Of a DNA stretch of 8,197 nucleotides, positions 6,511-8,197 are shown piece after piece (position 1 is the stretch's first letter; every line of letters begins with the position of its first letter). The translations under genes and the position numbers were made by a program. The notes beneath the pieces are model-generated. The model had not been told where the DNA came from and ran no database searches. It saw only the letters and a program-made list of their open reading frames with translations. The DNA comes from Phycisphaerae bacterium (lineage in GTDB: Bacteria > Planctomycetota > Phycisphaerae > Tepidisphaerales > Tepidisphaeraceae): the NCBI GenBank assembly GCA_030448225.1, contig JAUJNJ010000144.1, forward strand, positions 1 to 8,197, given 5' to 3'.

Positions 6511-8197
6511 TCAACGCCACATCTCGTGACGGACGAAGTGACATGCGGCAATCGGCCGGCGCGTCCGCGGAGAATGCGTGCCGCGCGCGCGGCCAGGAGC
6601 GGCCGGCGGCCGAGCGGGAAATCCCGTGCGGCGGCGGACGGCTACGCGTGGACCCGCGCCCCGCGGCGGGGTGGCGGGGGCGAGGTCGTCGGCGTCGCTC
6701 GTCTTCGGCATCACGGCGTCGGCGTGGCCCTGCCAGAAGGCGTCGAACGTGTTGGCGAGCGTGTAGCGGGCGACGCGGCACACGGCGCGTGGCGGGCCAT
6801 CCGCTTGGCGCGGCTCGTCGTTCAGCAGGTCGTGGACGGCGGCGGCCCACTGGCCTGGTCGTTCGACGGATCATTCAGCCCGCTCTGTCCGTCGGCCACC
6901 GTCTCCTTCGGGCCCCCCTCGTTGCTGACGATCGCGGGCAGGCCGCCGCCTGCGCTCCATCACCACCTGCCCGAGCGTGTCGGTGCGGCTCGGGAACACG
7001 AGCAGGTCGGCGCCCGGCGTAGAGCGGGCCGAGCTGCGCGTCGTCGCGGTAGCCGAGGAATTGCGCGCGGGCAGGCCGGCCAACGCCTCCTTCATCTGCG
7101 GCAGGTAGGGGCCGTCGCCGGCGACGATCAGCGGCGCACGTCGCTCCGCAGCCGCGCGCAGCGCCTTGAACGCCTCGACGAGCATCGGCAGAAGTTCTTC
7201 TCCACGCTCACGCCGCGCCCGCAGTACAGCAGCCGCAGCGGCTGGGCGACGCGGTAGTCGGCCCAGACGTTGGGTCGCGCCGGCCGGGGTGGAACGTGGC
7301 GGTGTCGATCGCGGGCGGCAGCGTCCGGCAGCCGCTCGTCGGGCAGGCCGAGGTCGTGCAGGCTGTAGACGTACCGACTTGCTCGCGAGTAGACGGCCGG
7401 CATCTGCCCGAGCCACCGCATGTGCGACGCGCAGGCCGTTGGTGACGCGGTGGTCGCGCGTCAGGTGGTGCAGGTAGGCGGGAAGTCGGTGTGTGGGTAC
7501 GTGCCGAGCATCGGGATGCGCGTCTTCTTCGACACCATCCACCCGCACAGGCCCATCAGGCCCGGCGTGCTGACGTGCACCGCGTCGAACTGCTGGCGGT
7601 CGGCCCACTCCAGCACCTCCAGCACCGGCGGCAGGTTCGCGGCAACTCGTCGTACAGCAGCATGCGCTTCTAAATCAGCGCGAGGATTTTGCGGTTGGGC
7701 AGGTCGTGCGCCGGCGAGGTGCCGCAGGTGTGGATCGTGAGCGAGACCGGCTCCGGCCCGTGCCGCCTGGGCGGCCATGTCGCGGACGAAGCGGGCGACG
7801 CCGTTGACCTCGTCGAGCGTGTCGGTGAACAGCCCGACGCGCATCGACTCGGGTCCTTGATCTCCGGCCGCCCGGTGACTGGCGGAGGAGGTGGCGGCTC
7901 CCTTGTTCTGGTGGAACGGCCAGCGGTAGTAGGGCGAGAGCACGAACTGCTGCGTGATCGCGGCGATCGAGTCGAACAGGCCGGTGAAGCTCGCGTCGCC
8001 GACGCTCTTGAAGATCGCCGCGGCGACGCCCTCGCTCACGTCGCGGTTGATGGCGGAGACGAAGCGGAACATCTCCTCGTGCTCGCCGAGCGGCGGCAGC
8101 CCGCGCGAGCAGGCGGCGAACAGGCCCGGGTGCTCACCGAGGCGGCTGCTTGGCCGAGGCGAGGAACGCGTGCAGCACGCCGGTGCCAGGTGGCCGT
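6511..8197 (-). CDS. Family-4 glycosyltransferase with unassigned N-terminal region, frameshifted and cut by window edge
   Basis: The GT part starts at MRVGLFTDTLDEVNG (ATG at 7844) and follows the GT-B/GT4 plan: DEVNGVARFVRDMA, the acceptor-side glycine loop; a mid-domain with FDAVHVSTPGLMGLCGWM and the HTDFP block; VAQPLRLLYCGR, the start of the donor domain; VEKN, LIVAGDGPYLPQM; and ADLLVFPSRTDTLGQVVMEAQ, where two missing Gs near 6935-6915 must be restored to give AAGLPAIVSNEGG. The two glutamates of that segment form the E-x7-E-type sugar-nucleotide site. The C-terminus reads YTLANTFDAFWQGHADAV. The last segment to the stop at 6511 is low-complexity and may be an out-of-frame tail. It probably moves a hexose from a nucleotide sugar onto a lipid or glycan at the inner membrane; the substrate cannot be told. 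Upstream, 8072-7860 is open in frame and encodes an unrecognised region containing MFRFVSAINRDVSEGVA and FVLSPYYRWPFHQNK. AAGGA at 7854-7858, well spaced from 7844, leaves a separate GT start possible. Confidence 0.83.

Noticed and set aside
6161..6874. A 237-codon minus-strand frame joining the glycosyltransferase end to the NfeD start
   Set aside because: It mixes out-of-frame Arg-rich sequence with the genuine NfeD signal peptide. The real products read in other frames on each side.
2985..8197. Programmed frameshifting or genuine operon decay as the cause of the frame breaks
   Set aside because: The breaks are too many, are spread through unrelated genes, and show no shared slippery sequence; several are single-base losses in G/C runs. 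Sequencing or consensus error explains them better.

Overview
The window reads as GC-rich bacterial DNA, most likely from a planctomycete (perhaps Phycisphaerae) recovered from a metagenome. Three things point there: a secreted RTX-repeat protein opening with a LEPR-xLL-like motif (FESLERRALFSAT), a NfeD/NfeD/FloA membrane operon, and a family-39 glycoside hydrolase. The taxonomic call is inference.

Layout. From 1 to about 2,980 the sequence is clean and reading frames are intact. On the minus strand lie the N-terminal end of a secreted GH39 beta-xylosidase-like enzyme (leaves the window at base 1) and a complete trmB (tRNA m7G46 methyltransferase). A plus-strand gene follows for a 234-residue RTX-repeat protein, ending at a strong hairpin terminator. 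A minus-strand gene for a single-pass, Pro/Gln-rich membrane protein of unknown function converges on it.

From about 2,985 to 8,197 everything is on the minus strand, and every gene is recognisable only by stitching frames together. In transcription order: a family-4 glycosyltransferase (entering from the right edge, with an unassigned N-terminal region), a long NfeD with a ClpP-class serine-protease domain, a 265-base stretch of uncertain coding status, a short NfeD (membrane helices plus OB fold), and floA (flotillin-like SPFH protein). Several of the frame breaks look like single-base losses in G/C runs, so the simplest reading is poor consensus sequence, not real gene decay.

How the genes work together. 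The long NfeD, short NfeD and FloA form the classic NfeD-SPFH module, thought to organise membrane microdomains and handle membrane proteins. The small membrane protein lies just downstream of floA on the same strand and might be co-transcribed. The glycosyltransferase upstream may be a separate unit, since an extended -10-like element lies between it and the long NfeD. TrmB, the RTX protein and GH39 show no obvious functional link to the module.

I see no tRNA or rRNA gene, CRISPR array, insertion sequence or phage gene, and no convincing wholly new system. The most useful points are the sharp change in frame integrity, the apparently missing protease serine that a pair of compensating indels would restore, the two uncharacterised envelope proteins, and the unassigned region ahead of the glycosyltransferase.
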